From NCBI RefSeq assembly GCF_019061305.1, contig NZ_JAHQZT010000017.1, forward strand, positions 1 through 57,670: DNA of 57,670 bases, in the 5' to 3' direction. The stretch's first letter is position 1, and each line of letters opens with the position of its first letter. The notes below the pieces were generated by a model that was not told where the DNA came from, made no database searches, and was given only the letters and a program-made list of their open reading frames with translations. Shown here piece after piece: positions 25,147 to 34,029 of this stretch. Made by a program: the position numbers and the translations under genes. The DNA comes from Marinobacterium weihaiense (GTDB taxonomy: Bacteria > Pseudomonadota > Gammaproteobacteria > Pseudomonadales > Balneatricaceae).

Positions 25147-26040
25147 ATGAGTACCCAGAACACAGACGTAGATCCTTTTGAACAGGCCGCCAATGTGGAA
25201 GAGACCGATCGGGGAAAAGGGGAACAAAGCTCAAGCATGGCAGACCCTGTCCTGGTCGAGCCAATGGATGACGCACTTGATGCCACGCTGGAAGCTGAGG
25301 ACATGAATCAGCCTGATCGAGATTCTTTGCCTCAGGCATCCACCGCACAACCACGTAGCGGGTTTCCTGTTGCTGGGGTACTCGCGTCAGTCGCTTTGAT
25401 GCTATCGATGGGTACCGCTGCTGGTGTGGTGTATTCCCTTAATCAAACGGGTCAATTGCGTGCTGATACCAATGTTGCGCTCACTGATGTCGATGACAAC
25501 ATTGCTGCATTGGGTAACCGCCAATCTGAATCGGAAGTCTCGATCAGCCAGCTTCGTGAAACGGCTGGCCAAAACACCATTCGGATTCGGCAGCTCGATA
25601 CTGACCAGCTGTCTGATGAGCTGGCAGCGATTAAGCGCGATATGGATCAGTTCAAATCATCGCTTTCGAATTCCAAAGTGGACTCTGAAGAAACTATGCA
25701 GTTACTGCTGCAGCGGATCTCAGACCTTGAGTCCATCACACAGTCTCTGCAGCAATCAGCAGCCCTTCGTGATTCCTCGTCGGCACCCAAACGAGTCGTT
25801 CGAGCGCCTAAGCCACAACCAAGGGTGTTCGACACGTTAGAAGGTAATACGGTCGTGTCAATCGATCAGTGGGGCTATGACTCCAGTGTGGTGCTACATG
25901 ATCCCGTCACTGATGAATTTGTGTCCGTTGCAAAGGGTGGTGTTGTGAAAGGCTGGCGATATGAAGGTGCAAACGCCAAGGCCGAGACCGCCACGTTCGT
26001 TCGGGGTGGCAAGATCATCAATGTCAGAATCAAGGGGTAA
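25147..26040 (+). CDS. Bitopic inner-membrane protein of the MPF-G T4SS with periplasmic coiled coil
   Basis: 297 residues. An acidic cytoplasmic tail (1-75) precedes one membrane segment (GVLASVALMLSMGTAAGVVY, about 78-98), a heptad-rich periplasmic coiled coil (about 105-215), a basic Pro-rich linker and a C-terminal beta-type domain (VFDTLEGNTVVSIDQWGYDS onward). No family name is recognised with confidence; the layout resembles scaffold proteins of T4SS. A strong GGGAGGG precedes the ATG. It is co-transcribed with pilL. Confidence 0.7.
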   Translation: MSTQNTDVDPFEQAANVEETDRGKGEQSSSMADPVLVEPMDDALDATLEAEDMNQPDRDSLPQASTAQPRSGFPVAGVLASVALMLSMGTAAGVVYSLNQTGQLRADTNVALTDVDDNIAALGNRQSESEVSISQLRETAGQNTIRIRQLDTDQLSDELAAIKRDMDQFKSSLSNSKVDSEETMQLLLQRISDLESITQSLQQSAALRDSSSAPKRVVRAPKPQPRVFDTLEGNTVVSIDQWGYDSSVVLHDPVTDEFVSVAKGGVVKGWRYEGANAKAETATFVRGGKIINVRIKG

Positions 26041-26043
26041 CGT

Positions 26044-26283
26044 ATGGAGTACCTGATCATCGTGTTGTTCGGCGCTTTGATTATCAACGAGTCCTCCAAG
26101 GAAAGCAGCATTGCCCCCGAGTCGGTCGCTATTGGAACTCCTAAACCGATAGTGGAAGAGGGGCCCGTTTACAAGCCCAACCATTATTTCCTTGATCACG
26201 ACACCGGTTATTACACCAGTGACCTTTCTGCACGATCTGCCCCCGACAAGTCCAGCACCACTATCCAAGAACAGGAGAAATAA
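26044..26283 (+). CDS. Small membrane protein of the T4SS operon
   Basis: 79 residues with a hydrophobic N-terminus (MEYLIIVLFGALIINES) and a hydrophilic remainder. It lies three bases after the previous stop and two bases before the next start, so it is tightly coupled. No family is recognised. Confidence 0.6.
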   Translation: MEYLIIVLFGALIINESSKESSIAPESVAIGTPKPIVEEGPVYKPNHYFLDHDTGYYTSDLSARSAPDKSSTTIQEQEK

Positions 26284-26285
26284 CC

Positions 26286-27077
26286 ATGCGCAGAGCGCTT
26301 CTCTGGTTAGCCATTAGCGTAACCCTATCGTCGCCAGCTGTAGTTGCGGATAGCAGTCACGTTGAAGCCGCCGACTCAACAGCCGCGCCGTCAACATTCT
26401 CGGATAGTCGTGTTGTAGAGGCTCTGGATCGCCTGAGTGAAGACGAAAAGTCACAGGCAAAGCAGTGGATGCTGACTGAAAAAGACTGGGTTAAGTACAA
26501 GCGCATTATGGCTGGCCCACGCGGTATATGGTCGCCTGGTCTGGACCCGATCACAGCCCTTGGTGTGATGGAAACGGACCCAGCTGAACGCCGTCGCTAC
26601 GCCGAAATTTGGATGAAAATGGAAGCGAAGCGTGCGGAGCTGGAGTTGGCCTTTGAAGTGGAGCGTATGGCCGCCAGCCAGCAGGTCCTGGGTGGGCGTC
26701 CGGTGGTCAACAATGAAAAATGGGTTCAAGAATGGAATGCTGAGCAAAGTCGTCGTACCCATGACGTGATGCTGTTTGTAGAGCCTGATTGCCTAGATGA
26801 CTGCGGCCAACTGTTTGGGGAGGTGTTGGCCTCCACCGGTGAAGGTGACAGAACCCGTCTGAATGTATATTTCCCGGCCGGCACATCAGCCGAGGAAATT
26901 GGTGCTTGGGCGCAAGCCTTGAGTATCGATCCGGAGGTCGTGAAGTCACGGAAAGTCACCTTGAACTTCGATCGTGGTGAGTTCTCGCGCTACGACATTG
27001 TGCGTTCAGAATTGCCTGAAGTGCGCGTATTGAACCGCAAATCGGGTGACGTGAAGCGGACCTTCAAGCGCTGGTAA
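26286..27077 (+). CDS. Integrating conjugative element protein, TIGR03759 family
   Basis: 263 residues with a signal peptide (MRRALLWLAISVTLSSPAVVA). Characteristic blocks are LTEKDWVKYKRIMAGPRGIW-SPGLDPITALG and ERRRYAEIWMKMEAKRAELE in the first half, and VMLFVEPDCLDDCGQLFGEV (two Cys, thioredoxin-like surroundings) in the second. It is a periplasmic component of MPF-G systems of unknown biochemical role. GGAG lies before the start. Confidence 0.85.
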   Translation: MRRALLWLAISVTLSSPAVVADSSHVEAADSTAAPSTFSDSRVVEALDRLSEDEKSQAKQWMLTEKDWVKYKRIMAGPRGIWSPGLDPITALGVMETDPAERRRYAEIWMKMEAKRAELELAFEVERMAASQQVLGGRPVVNNEKWVQEWNAEQSRRTHDVMLFVEPDCLDDCGQLFGEVLASTGEGDRTRLNVYFPAGTSAEEIGAWAQALSIDPEVVKSRKVTLNFDRGEFSRYDIVRSELPEVRVLNRKSGDVKRTFKRW

Positions 27078-27083
27078 TCCTTT

Positions 27084-27629
27084 ATGGAATTCAGGAAGCA
27101 ACTATGGAAGCTGGTTGTTGGCCTGTCGTGCCTGCTGGAGACAGCTACCGTGTGTGCGTCTGTACCGCCCATGGTGGAACGGGTAGCGGCTGAGCAAGGC
27201 GTCCCCGCACAGATCTTTTATGCCATCGTGCTGGCCGAATCCCGGTCACCTACACAGCAAGGCTCAAAGGCATGGCCATGGACGATCAACCTACAGGGAC
27301 ATCCGCACTTTTTTGCGACACGTGAGGAAGCCTACAGCTTTGCATCCACCTTGGTGGAACAGGGGACCAAGAACTTCGATGTCGGTATTGCGCAGGTGAA
27401 CTGGTATTGGCATGGCGAACGGTTCGATTACAACCTCTGGTCAGCATTTGATCCCTACACCAACCTCACGGCCGCGGCAAAACACCTCCGAGAGCAGTAT
27501 GCCCGTTCCGAATGTAACACCTGGGAACTGGCGGTTGGGTGCTACCACAGGCCCGCCAGACGCAAGTCTGATCGGGTAATCGCCGATGCCTACGCAAAGA
27601 GAGTATTCAAGATATGGTTCGACCTATAG
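27084..27629 (+). CDS. Lytic transglycosylase (SLT type) of the T4SS
   Basis: 181 residues with a signal sequence. A lysozyme-like fold is indicated by VERVAAEQGVPAQIFYAIVL-AESRS, where the Glu of AESRS is the probable catalytic acid, followed by FDVGIAQVNWYW and YTNLTAAAKHLREQY. It cleaves peptidoglycan to let the secretion channel pass. Its 3' end overlaps the next gene by 16 bases. Confidence 0.9.
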   Translation: MEFRKQLWKLVVGLSCLLETATVCASVPPMVERVAAEQGVPAQIFYAIVLAESRSPTQQGSKAWPWTINLQGHPHFFATREEAYSFASTLVEQGTKNFDVGIAQVNWYWHGERFDYNLWSAFDPYTNLTAAAKHLREQYARSECNTWELAVGCYHRPARRKSDRVIADAYAKRVFKIWFDL

Positions 27630-28150
27630 CAACGCTTGCTGGTGTGATGCTGGCAGCGTCCGTGTATGCGCAACAGCCCCCTGTGGTGATTGCGGATCGG
27701 GGGGGCATACCCTTGGCTGATGTCATTAACGAAGGCGATGAACAAAAGCCTCAATTAGGTCAGTCCGTAGAAAGAGCAAGCGCAAACGCGCTAAGTCGGG
27801 GACTGCTGTCAGACGCCCTTTATCCGGTGATCAGCCGAAACCTGAGAGTGGGGCCTGTCGGGACCGATGAAGCGCGCAATATACCAGCGCACCTGCTGAC
27901 CCAACCCATGTTTATTGTTGGCTATGACCGGGTAAGCGCGAACTGGCTCCAATCCAACGTGGATGTGCTTGAGGAAAAACGTGCGGTTGGTCTGGTCGTG
28001 AACGTTGATACAGCGCAGCAGATGGAGCGGCTGCTCGAACTCACCGACAGGCGCCTTGCGCTTACACCCATGTCGGGTGACCAATTGGCCAAGGCCATTA
28101 ACCTGAAGCATTACCCGGTCTTCATTGATCGCTCGGGGGTGGTGCGATGA
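27614..28150 (+). CDS. Integrating conjugative element protein, TIGR03765 family
   Basis: 178 residues with signal peptide (VRPIATLAGVMLAASVYAQQ). Conserved blocks are RNLRVGPV, PMFIVGYDRVSANWLQSN and KRAVGLVVNVDTAQQMERLL, typical of this periplasmic family (also called PFL_4695). It starts inside the transglycosylase gene and overlaps TraD by four bases (GATGA region), showing translational coupling across three genes. Confidence 0.85.
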   Translation: MVRPIATLAGVMLAASVYAQQPPVVIADRGGIPLADVINEGDEQKPQLGQSVERASANALSRGLLSDALYPVISRNLRVGPVGTDEARNIPAHLLTQPMFIVGYDRVSANWLQSNVDVLEEKRAVGLVVNVDTAQQMERLLELTDRRLALTPMSGDQLAKAINLKHYPVFIDRSGVVR

Positions 28151-30189
28151 GCTTGATCGAAGCCAAACTAAGGCCTGCGGTTGAGGTCTGGTCTGGCCTG
28201 GTGGCGTTGGGTGCATCCAGCATCATTTTCACGATGCCCAGTTGGTTCATGATGACGGAATCGGTTGCCTATCTCTCTGCAGGCCTGCTGTTCGTGCTTG
28301 CGCTGATACGGTTTAAACAAGCCTTTGGGGTGATGCTCTATCGCATGCGCCTGCGGCGATTGCCGTACTACGGGCTATCGGCTGAACAAGTGCCCAAGTA
28401 CCAGGACTCGCTGTTTTTCGGCCGTGGATTCAGATGGGGGCAGCGTCATACGCAGCGACTGAAAGACACCATGAATCCGGCTGTGCGTCACTATATCGAA
28501 GACAGAGGTCTGTACGTATGGGCACGTGACTTCGAGCGTAAGCACGGCGATCACTGGTTGACAAAATGGACGCGATGGAACTCACCGCTGAACCCCGTTC
28601 GGCCCTTGCCACCGATTGGTGGTAACCGTGTGCTGCATGCGGTTGGCATCGAGGACGAGAAAGATGTATTCATTGCCGGCTCTGACCGGCCTGGCAACAC
28701 CTTGGTACTGGGCACCACGCGGCAGGGTAAATCGCGTTTGGCCGAGATCTTGCTGCTACAGGATATCCATCGAAACGATGGCCCTGTCATTCTGTTTGAC
28801 CCAAAGTCCGATGCGGCATTGTTGACCCGAATGTACACAGCGGCCAAGCAAGCCGGTCGGGAAGATGAGTTTTACTGTTTTCACCTCGGATTCCCGGAGA
28901 TGTCGGCGCGTTATAATGCGATTGCCAACTTTTCCCGTATCACGGAAATAGCCACACGGGTATCGAACCAGCTGGCGGGCGAGGGGAACTCTGCGGCGTT
29001 TAAGGAATTTAGCTGGCGGTTCATCAACGTTGTTGCGCGGGCATTGGTCGCGATCGGTGACAAGCCTGATTACAACAACATCCTGCATTATGTGACGGAT
29101 ATCGAGCCTCTTTTCAGGCGATTCGCTGAATATTGGTTACCGCGCAATGCGGATCTTTCCTGGCAAGCGGATGTGAACTTGTTCGAAGAAGAAGCCGCGA
29201 TCCAGTACAAGAAGAATCCTCGCATTGCCAAGTACCAGTCACCTCGCACGGAAGCACTTCGCCGATATGTTGAAGGTATGGAGTTCAACGATGGTGTTAT
29301 GCAAGGTCTGCTGGGGGCGTTGCGGTACGACAAGGAGTTCTACAGCAAACTGGTGGCCTCACTTATTCCACTGCTGGAAAAGGTCACCACGGGCAAAATA
29401 GGCAAGCTGTTGGCACCGGACTATGCCGATGCTGATGATGACCGTGCAATATTTGATTGGACCCAGATCATCCGGAAAAAAGGCGTGATTTATATCGGCC
29501 TGGATGCCCTGCAGGACCTGGAGATTGCCAGTGTTGTTGGCAACAGCATGTTTTCTGATCTGGTGAGCACAGCAGGCACCATCTACAAGCACGGGTACGA
29601 AGCGGGCATGGTCGATGCCGAAGAAGGCAAACTACCAAAAATCTATCTTCACGCGGATGAGCTGAATGAGCTGATTGGTCCCGAGTTCCTGCCGATGGTC
29701 AACAAGGCCGCTGGCTCAGGTGTCATCCTTACAGGTTACACCCAGGCACGTGCCGACTTGGAAGCAGCTTATGGTGACAAGGCCAAGGCTCAGGTGATTG
29801 AAGGCAACTTTAACAACCTGATTATGCTTCGTGTTCGAGACCGTTACACCGCCGAGCTGATGACTGATCAGCTTCCCGAGGTAGAAACCACAACAGTCAT
29901 GCAGGTATCCGGTGCTACTGACTCTTCCAACGTGGATTCTGAATCCGATTTCACCAGTTCAACTCAGGACCGTATCTCGGTCAATGCAGCGCCCATGCTG
30001 GACCCCAGTGCGCTGATGTCATTGCCAAAAGGGCAGGCCTTCATGCTGGTGAACGGGGGCGAGTTGTACAAGATCCGCATCCCGCTGCCTGAAGATGATC
30101 ACGTCTCCATTCCGGAAACGCTGCGGCAGATGACAGACCAGATGCAGCGAACCTATTCAACTGGCGAGCAATGGTGGGTGAATGCATGA
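28147..30189 (+). CDS. traD: Type IV coupling protein TraD (SXT/ICE type)
   Basis: 680 residues. Two N-terminal membrane segments (about 15-65) anchor a VirD4-like ATPase with Walker A TLVLGTTRQGKSR (residues about 185-197) and Walker B PVILFDPKSD (about 216-225). LHADELNELIG and GVILTGYTQARADLE are conserved in SXT TraD-type proteins. It delivers the relaxosome, made with the MOBH relaxase at 19.7-21.6 kb, to the T4SS channel. The length and motifs look complete. Confidence 0.95.
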   Translation: MSLIEAKLRPAVEVWSGLVALGASSIIFTMPSWFMMTESVAYLSAGLLFVLALIRFKQAFGVMLYRMRLRRLPYYGLSAEQVPKYQDSLFFGRGFRWGQRHTQRLKDTMNPAVRHYIEDRGLYVWARDFERKHGDHWLTKWTRWNSPLNPVRPLPPIGGNRVLHAVGIEDEKDVFIAGSDRPGNTLVLGTTRQGKSRLAEILLLQDIHRNDGPVILFDPKSDAALLTRMYTAAKQAGREDEFYCFHLGFPEMSARYNAIANFSRITEIATRVSNQLAGEGNSAAFKEFSWRFINVVARALVAIGDKPDYNNILHYVTDIEPLFRRFAEYWLPRNADLSWQADVNLFEEEAAIQYKKNPRIAKYQSPRTEALRRYVEGMEFNDGVMQGLLGALRYDKEFYSKLVASLIPLLEKVTTGKIGKLLAPDYADADDDRAIFDWTQIIRKKGVIYIGLDALQDLEIASVVGNSMFSDLVSTAGTIYKHGYEAGMVDAEEGKLPKIYLHADELNELIGPEFLPMVNKAAGSGVILTGYTQARADLEAAYGDKAKAQVIEGNFNNLIMLRVRDRYTAELMTDQLPEVETTTVMQVSGATDSSNVDSESDFTSSTQDRISVNAAPMLDPSALMSLPKGQAFMLVNGGELYKIRIPLPEDDHVSIPETLRQMTDQMQRTYSTGEQWWVNA

Positions 30190-30938
30190 GTAGTGCATCT
30201 GGGAGCGCACAATCGAATACTGGGCACCATCCTTCTGAGCGCCGAGGGTTGATACCGAAGCTCTTTGGCCTGATGGGGCGGATCTTCGGGGTGCTGTTAT
30301 TTTCAGCTTTCATGTCGATCATCATGGAATGGGTTGGGATGGCGTGGTGGTTCGCGGACGATTACACCGGTTACAGCCATGCCCAGGAAATGTTCCAGCA
30401 GGAACTGACTTATCTGAACAGCGCTGCCAAAAGTGGTGCCTCGGACACATACGCTTCTGCAAAAGCGAACGAGTATGTGCAGGAGGCCATTGATGTAGCC
30501 TTCTTTCGATCAGGGGTTATGGATTGGATTCACGCATCCCATGTGGTGAAGCCGGGGGATCATGACATGGTGGTGTTCTTCAAGGATATTCAGGCCGCCA
30601 TTTACGATTATCTGATTGCCATGGCGTATACGCTGATGACGTTCATGGTGCGCGTGACGATACTCACGCTGTCACTGCCGGTCTTCTTTTTATTTGGTCT
30701 GGTTGGCTTTGCTGATGGTCTGATGAAAAGGGATTTGCGCCGCTTCACGGGTGGGTATGAATCGTCCTTTGTTTACCATATAGCAAAGGGCTTTTCCGCA
30801 CCCCTGATCATCACCGCCTGGATCATCTATTTAGCGATGCCGGTTAGCGTGCATCCCAACTATTTAATTACCCCATTTGCCGCCATGTTTGCTTTTGCAA
30901 TTTTCATCACAGCGAGCAAATTCAAAAAGTACCTGTAA
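30186..30938 (+). CDS. Integrating conjugative element membrane protein, TIGR03747 family
   Basis: About 250 residues. I prefer ATG 30186, which overlaps the traD stop (ATGA), to an in-frame ATG at 30171. It has four membrane segments: around residues 25-50 (GRIFGVLLFSAFMSIIMEW), 140-160, 162-185 (TILTLSLPVFFLFGLVGFAD), and a C-terminal pair (IITAWIIYLAMPVSVHPNYL and onward). It is an inner-membrane component encoded next to TraD in all MPF-G elements. Confidence 0.85.
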   Translation: MSSASGSAQSNTGHHPSERRGLIPKLFGLMGRIFGVLLFSAFMSIIMEWVGMAWWFADDYTGYSHAQEMFQQELTYLNSAAKSGASDTYASAKANEYVQEAIDVAFFRSGVMDWIHASHVVKPGDHDMVVFFKDIQAAIYDYLIAMAYTLMTFMVRVTILTLSLPVFFLFGLVGFADGLMKRDLRRFTGGYESSFVYHIAKGFSAPLIITAWIIYLAMPVSVHPNYLITPFAAMFAFAIFITASKFKKYL

Positions 30939-30952
30939 GCCAAATTGCTTAT

Positions 30953-31016
30953 CTAAAAGCCGGACTTTTAGCCATGAATTAGGACATTACCGATGACCTA
31001 ATTCAGGCCTTTTTTC
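30953..31016 (+). terminator. Tandem hairpins between the first and second T4SS units
   Basis: CTAAAAG/CTTTTAG (30953-30971) is followed by a perfect TGAATTAGG (30975-30983) / CCTAATTCA (30997-31005) stem, then GGCC and six T residues. This is a good intrinsic terminator for the upstream unit. The right arm carries the half-site CGATGACCTAATT shared with 24591-24603, so it may also be an operator for the next unit. Confidence 0.65.
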
Positions 31017-31059
31017 GCCTAAATCTTGGTTAAAGTTCGCAAAAACCAAGGAGCCGAGC

Positions 31060-31380
31060 ATGAAACCATCTTTCAGATACGGGGCGACTGTACTGGCTTT
31101 AGTGGGCGTAGCCATTGTGCCTGTATATGCCGATGTATGGAGCGAACGGGCAGCGCTCGCGCAGATTGCATCAGAACTGACCGCGCTTGAACGGCTGGTC
31201 AGTGACGCCCAAAAGCTGTCTGAAAACGATGCCCGGGTGAAATTCGATTACGACGTTTTGATGCGCGATTTGGAAGTTATTCGTTCGGGCATTAATACGC
31301 ACCTGTCCCAGCCCATTAATCCTGTCATGCCATCCCGTGTCGATGCCCTGGGCGGTGAGTACACGGAGAAAAATAAATGA
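31060..31380 (+). CDS. RAQPRD-family ICE protein
   Basis: 106 residues with signal peptide (ending near VYADVW). The helical mature part, ERAALAQIASELTALERLVS with FDYDVLMRDLEVIRSGINTH, matches the RAQPRD family (TIGR01690), small periplasmic proteins of conjugative elements of unknown function. The actual RAQPRD motif is modified. AAGGAG sits before the ATG. It overlaps the next gene (AATGAG). Confidence 0.75.
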   Translation: MKPSFRYGATVLALVGVAIVPVYADVWSERAALAQIASELTALERLVSDAQKLSENDARVKFDYDVLMRDLEVIRSGINTHLSQPINPVMPSRVDALGGEYTEKNK

Positions 31381-31610
31381 GTTGGGAAACTGACTTCAAT
31401 ACTGGGGCCAATGGTTTCCTGACAGCGGATAGCGTGCTCTTCGCGGCTCAGTCCATCGGCGCCACGTTGATGTTCATTTGGGTCGCGTGGGTCTGCCTTC
31501 AAGCCTATCAGGACTATGGCAACGAACAGATCAAAAGCTCCCAGATGATTTTTCTGTGGTTCCGCGCCGTCTTTGCTTTGTCGGTGGTGCTTTACCTTTT
31601 AGTCAATTAG
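31377..31610 (+). CDS. TIGR03758-type small membrane protein
   Basis: 77 residues with two membrane segments (SIGATLMFIWVAWVCLQAYQ and FLWFRAVFALSVVLYLLVN). Gene order and size fit TIGR03758 of MPF-G elements, pilin-like or VirB3-like inner-membrane components. It overlaps the RAQPRD gene by four bases. Confidence 0.7.
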   Translation: MSWETDFNTGANGFLTADSVLFAAQSIGATLMFIWVAWVCLQAYQDYGNEQIKSSQMIFLWFRAVFALSVVLYLLVN

Positions 31611-31622
31611 GAGAATGACTCA

Positions 31623-31988
31623 ATGAAACAACTCTGGTCCAAGACCAATGCCTTCATCGCGGCTGCGCCGTTTCTGTTGGCAGCGCGTGCTGAAGCGGCA
31701 CTCCCCACAACCGCTGATCCCACCAATGCACCGTCTGACGGTAACTACATCGAGCTTCTGAAAGGTTACGCCTTTGATATTGGCATCGTCGTTGGCCTGA
31801 TCGTTGGCACCATTGCGTTCCTGGTCGTCGCCAACAACTGCATCGGCGTTTACAAGGAAATCGGTACCGGTAAACGCACTTGGGGCGACCTGGGCTCCCA
31901 CGGTGCCTTTGGTGTGCTCCTCTTGGTATTCGTGGTGTATCTGCTGACTGAAGCCGCCAGCATTATTTTTGACGGTGGTACGCCCTAG
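31623..31988 (+). CDS. TIGR03745-type membrane protein, probable pilin
   Basis: 121 residues: a signal peptide (to about ARAEAALP), then two membrane segments (FDIGIVVGLIVGTIAFLVVA and HGAFGVLLLVFVVYLLTEAA). Small, two-membrane proteins with cleaved leaders at this position are the likely pilin subunits of MPF-G systems. GGAG lies before the start. Confidence 0.75.
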   Translation: MKQLWSKTNAFIAAAPFLLAARAEAALPTTADPTNAPSDGNYIELLKGYAFDIGIVVGLIVGTIAFLVVANNCIGVYKEIGTGKRTWGDLGSHGAFGVLLLVFVVYLLTEAASIIFDGGTP

Positions 31989-32096
31989 GCCTACATCGCC
32001 TGATGACATGGGGGCCACTTCACCCGGGCACCCATGTCGATTCGATACACCCCCACCTTGATCCAATTATTTCAGACATTCAAAGAGAGTTTTTTC

Positions 32097-32519
32097 ATGG
32101 CGGATCTGGAAGGCATGAAAAATGGCGAGATTAACTACATACCTGACCGCTTGATTGCAGACCCTGTGGTGTTTCGCGGCATGACCGATAGTGAAGTGGT
32201 GTTCATTGTCATCACCTCCCTGATGTTTTGGATACCGGTATCTGTGCTGATCCTGATGCCATTTGGGTTTTCCATTTTCGGTGTCGCAATTGGATCAGGC
32301 CTCACGATCGGAACACTCATCTTGGCCGGCAAGCAGCTCACTCGGATTAAGCGGAAGCAGCCAGACGGTCTGCACATCGTGTTTTTCAAACGACAGCTCC
32401 AGCGCAAGGGGCTTGCCCGCTTTGGCTTCATCGATGAGTCGTCAAGCTGGGATATCCGTCGTTCCTCGCCTGTTGAACGGATCAAGGTCGCTACTGAAGA
32501 AGAGGACTCATATTCATGA
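32097..32519 (+). CDS. TIGR03750-family conjugal transfer protein
   Basis: 140 residues from ATG 32097, chosen because AGAGAG lies nine bases upstream and MADLEG begins the conserved part; an earlier in-frame ATG at 32034 gives a spurious leader. INYIPDRLIADPVVFRGMTD is the family motif, followed by two membrane segments (VFIVITSLMFWIPVSVLILM and FGVAIGSGLTIGTLILA). Resembles VirB3/TraL-type inner-membrane proteins. Overlaps the next gene by four bases. Confidence 0.85.
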   Translation: MADLEGMKNGEINYIPDRLIADPVVFRGMTDSEVVFIVITSLMFWIPVSVLILMPFGFSIFGVAIGSGLTIGTLILAGKQLTRIKRKQPDGLHIVFFKRQLQRKGLARFGFIDESSSWDIRRSSPVERIKVATEEEDSYS

Positions 32520-33175
32520 GTAGGGTAAAGCGGGCGCTCGATGCCCGAGACGCACACCTCTGGTCGCTCCGATTTGTCATTGTTGTACTGGTGGGTGTGA
32601 TTGCCTATGCCATGTACGGCTGGTCTCAGGCCCCCAAACGCATCAAGGTCGATATCCCTCCTGATCTGCGGACCGGTTCAAGCCGTGGGATTGAAGAGCG
32701 TCACCCGTACAACGTCTACGGATTTGGCTTGTACATCTGGCAGCAGCTCAACAATTGGCCGGTGGCCGGTGAGAAAGATTACCCCGTCAACATTGCCCGT
32801 TTGGCCTGCTATATCACCCCTCGGTTTCAGGCCGAGCTGAAGCGTGACCTGGACCAAAAGGGCCGTCGTGCTGAGCTGGCACGTACCCGTGCCTTACAGG
32901 AAATGTTTGACCGCCCCTATGAACCCAAGCGTGTGTGGGTCGAGTCGGGTGAGTCCTGGGTGGCTTATTACGACGTGTCCATCAAGGAAACGTATCGCGG
33001 TGAGACCGTGAAGGACATATTCGTGCGGTATCCGATCCGGATAGTGCGTTGGGATACCGACGCCGAGTGTAACCCTTGGGGGCTTGCGTTGGATGGGTTC
33101 TATGAGGAGCCGGTGCGCCTGGAGCAGCAGGCTAAAGAGCGGTTGGCTGCTCATCAGGAGGAAAATCTGTCATGA
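32516..33175 (+). CDS. TIGR03746-family ICE protein (DUF2895)
   Basis: 219 residues. A membrane anchor near the N-terminus (FVIVVLVGVIAYAMYGW) precedes a periplasmic domain with IKVDIPPDLRTGSSRGI, VYGFGLYIWQQLNNWP and YPIRIVRWDTDAECNPWGLA-LDGF, matching DUF2895. The topology is that of VirB8/TraE-like assembly factors. It overlaps neighbours by four bases on each side. Confidence 0.85.
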   Translation: MSRVKRALDARDAHLWSLRFVIVVLVGVIAYAMYGWSQAPKRIKVDIPPDLRTGSSRGIEERHPYNVYGFGLYIWQQLNNWPVAGEKDYPVNIARLACYITPRFQAELKRDLDQKGRRAELARTRALQEMFDRPYEPKRVWVESGESWVAYYDVSIKETYRGETVKDIFVRYPIRIVRWDTDAECNPWGLALDGFYEEPVRLEQQAKERLAAHQEENLS

Positions 33176-34029
33176 GATTCAAACTACTCGCCTTTATCGC
33201 AGCCTCCTGCCTGAGCCTCGCTGCGACCGCTACTGAAATCGTTCACTACAACAACAAGCCGGTGATCGTGCAGCTGCATGCAGGTGAAGAACGCAAAATC
33301 CAGTTTGGTGATCACGTCAAAGTTGGCGTAACCCGCAAGCAGGAAGTCGAGCAGCTATTCCGGGTCCAGTCCGCCCAAGGGGCTGTCCTTGTTCGTCCTG
33401 GCAAGCCTTTTGAGCGAGAGCGCGTCGTCATCAAGCGCATTACGGATGGCAAAGTCGTGTTGTTGGATCTGGTTGCCACCGATGCGCCTGCTAATGCGCA
33501 GCCTCTGGAAGACATGCGTATCTACTTGGAAAACGAAAACTCGATCGAGCAAGAGGTGAAGGCCAAAGAGGAGCAGGTGGCCAAGAAGGGGCCTCCGATT
33601 ACACCGATCACCTTGACCCGTTATGCCGCTCAAAAGTTGTATGCCCCTACGCGGTTGCATAACGATATCCCCGGCATATCGGAAGCAAACTTGAATGCAG
33701 TGCTGAACAAGGAAGTACGAGCGTTCAAAGGGATTAACCGAGCGCAAACCCGTGTAAAGCCAGTACTCGCCTACCGTGCGAATGACCTCTACGTGGTGGC
33801 CTTGCTGGTACGTAATACCACCAATGAGTCGGTCACCCTGAACTACCTGGATATCAACCTGCCGTTCAGCCATGCCACCTACCAGCATCATCAACTGAGC
33901 CGCCGCGGAACTGCGGGGGACCGCACCATTTTGTACCTGGTGAATGACCGCCCGCTTGCCGAAACCCTGGTGCCCTGGACCTTCTATGGGGTGCAAGCCG
34001 AAGACGCGAAGGGAGGTAACACCCAATGA
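33172..34029 (+). CDS. TIGR03749-family ICE protein (TraK/VirB9-like position)
   Basis: 285 residues with signal peptide (MRFKLLAFIAASCLSLAATA). The N-terminal half is beta-rich (RKIQFGDHVKVGVTRKQEVE), with ITPITLTRYAAQKLYAPTRL and VLAYRANDLYVVALLVRNTT toward the C-terminus. It is a periplasmic or outer-membrane core component; gene order fits the TraK/VirB9-equivalent of MPF-G. Overlaps both neighbours. Confidence 0.85.
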   Translation: MRFKLLAFIAASCLSLAATATEIVHYNNKPVIVQLHAGEERKIQFGDHVKVGVTRKQEVEQLFRVQSAQGAVLVRPGKPFERERVVIKRITDGKVVLLDLVATDAPANAQPLEDMRIYLENENSIEQEVKAKEEQVAKKGPPITPITLTRYAAQKLYAPTRLHNDIPGISEANLNAVLNKEVRAFKGINRAQTRVKPVLAYRANDLYVVALLVRNTTNESVTLNYLDINLPFSHATYQHHQLSRRGTAGDRTILYLVNDRPLAETLVPWTFYGVQAEDAKGGNTQ

